From Bryobacterales bacterium (GTDB lineage Bacteria > Acidobacteriota > Terriglobia > Bryobacterales > Bryobacteraceae), in the NCBI GenBank assembly GCA_003132865.1, contig PKYZ01000606.1, forward strand, positions 1-5,196: 5,196 nt of DNA, read 5' to 3'. The notes beneath the pieces were generated by a model. It was given only the letters and a program-made list of their open reading frames with translations, made no database searches and was not told the origin of the DNA. Made by a program: the position numbers and the translations under genes. Below, one piece after another: positions 4,975 through 5,196 of the stretch. Each line of letters starts with the position of its first letter. Position 1 is the stretch's first letter.

Positions 4975-5196
4975 CTAGCGGCTGTCAGGGGTGATGGGGG
5001 AACAGAAGACCGGGTGGGCCTCTGCGCCCTCCGGCATTACATAATCGAGGGGCGGAGCCTGCGGGCCGGCCGGCTGGTGAGCCGGCGCTGACGCGGGTTT
5101 CGTGGGTTGCGCCGTTTGCGCGGGCTGCGGCTGCGGCCGGGATTGCCGCTCCTTTTGCGACTGCTTCATGTCTTCGATGGCGGTGCGGAAGGAGCG
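4975..5196 (-). CDS. C-terminal end of an unidentified protein with Pro/Ala/Gln-rich tail (partial)
   Basis: The last 73 codons of a minus-strand gene whose 5' part lies beyond the right edge; the frame is open to 5196 and ends with TAG at 4975-4977. A methionine at 5169 is in frame, but nine coding residues (RSFRTAIED) precede it in the window, so it is probably internal. The visible sequence begins as a charged helix (RSFRTAIEDMKQSQKERQ) and turns into a disordered tail rich in Pro, Ala and Gln, ending with a less repetitive APPLDYVMPEGAEAHPVF segment. A charged amphipathic helix followed by a Pro/Ala-rich tail is how TatA/TatB proteins end ('FR.A..D.K' after the membrane helix), so a twin-arginine translocase subunit is one possibility. 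This is a weak resemblance because the diagnostic N-terminal membrane helix is outside the window. Confidence 0.6.
   Translation of the reverse strand, partial: RSFRTAIEDMKQSQKERQSRPQPQPAQTAQPTKPASAPAHQPAGPQAPPLDYVMPEGAEAHPVFCSPITPDSR

Noticed and set aside
5069..5086. Perfect inverted repeat GCCGGCT-N4-AGCCGGC as a terminator
   Set aside because: It lies within the coding tail of the minus-strand gene, has no T-tract, and is explained by Pro/Ala/Gly codon repetition.

Overview
This is a GC-rich bacterial window with dense gene packing. Protein style and gene content point to an environmental Gram-negative bacterium. An outer-membrane TolC-family channel implies two membranes. The ECF42-type sigma factor beside a DGPF protein, and the DUF2007-like protein with a short N-terminal 'DEELRSLVR...EVARRGL' module, resemble what I recall from Acidobacteria (Solibacter/Bryobacter-like). 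That placement is inference from memory, not a search result.

Layout. Positions 36-1652 (minus strand) hold a complete TolC-type outer-membrane efflux protein with a signal peptide. A 124-bp divergent intergenic region (1653-1776) separates it from a plus-strand block. The block runs: a small secreted lipocalin-like protein (1777-2286), a YCII-related/DGPF protein (2295-2633), a 422-aa ECF42-like sigma factor with a C-terminal TPR-like extension (2654-3922), a DUF2007-like protein with an acidic linker (3919-4365), and a small TfoX/Sxy-like protein (4362-4727). The first three are separated by 8 and 20 bp, and the last two junctions are 4-bp ATGA overlaps, so all five could be one transcript. 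After 4727 comes a gene-free stretch of 247 bp carrying a G-rich heptamer tandem repeat (4793-4834). The window ends in the C-terminal part of a minus-strand gene (4975-5196) with a Pro/Ala/Gln-rich tail.

How the genes may work together. ECF42 sigma factors are known to sit beside and control DGPF genes and to carry a C-terminal extension in place of an anti-sigma partner. Upstream of the secreted-protein gene is TGTCGA, 17 nt, then CGTT (1712-1738), close to the ECF42 promoter consensus as I remember it. This suggests a self-controlled sigma/DGPF/secreted-protein module. The DUF2007-like and TfoX-like genes may share the transcript or use a perfect TATAAT box (3892-3897) buried in the end of the sigma gene. 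I see no RNA genes, CRISPR array, insertion sequence or phage gene. The most interesting items are the candidate ECF42 promoter, the TATAAT made from two consecutive ATA codons, and the G4-prone heptamer repeat.
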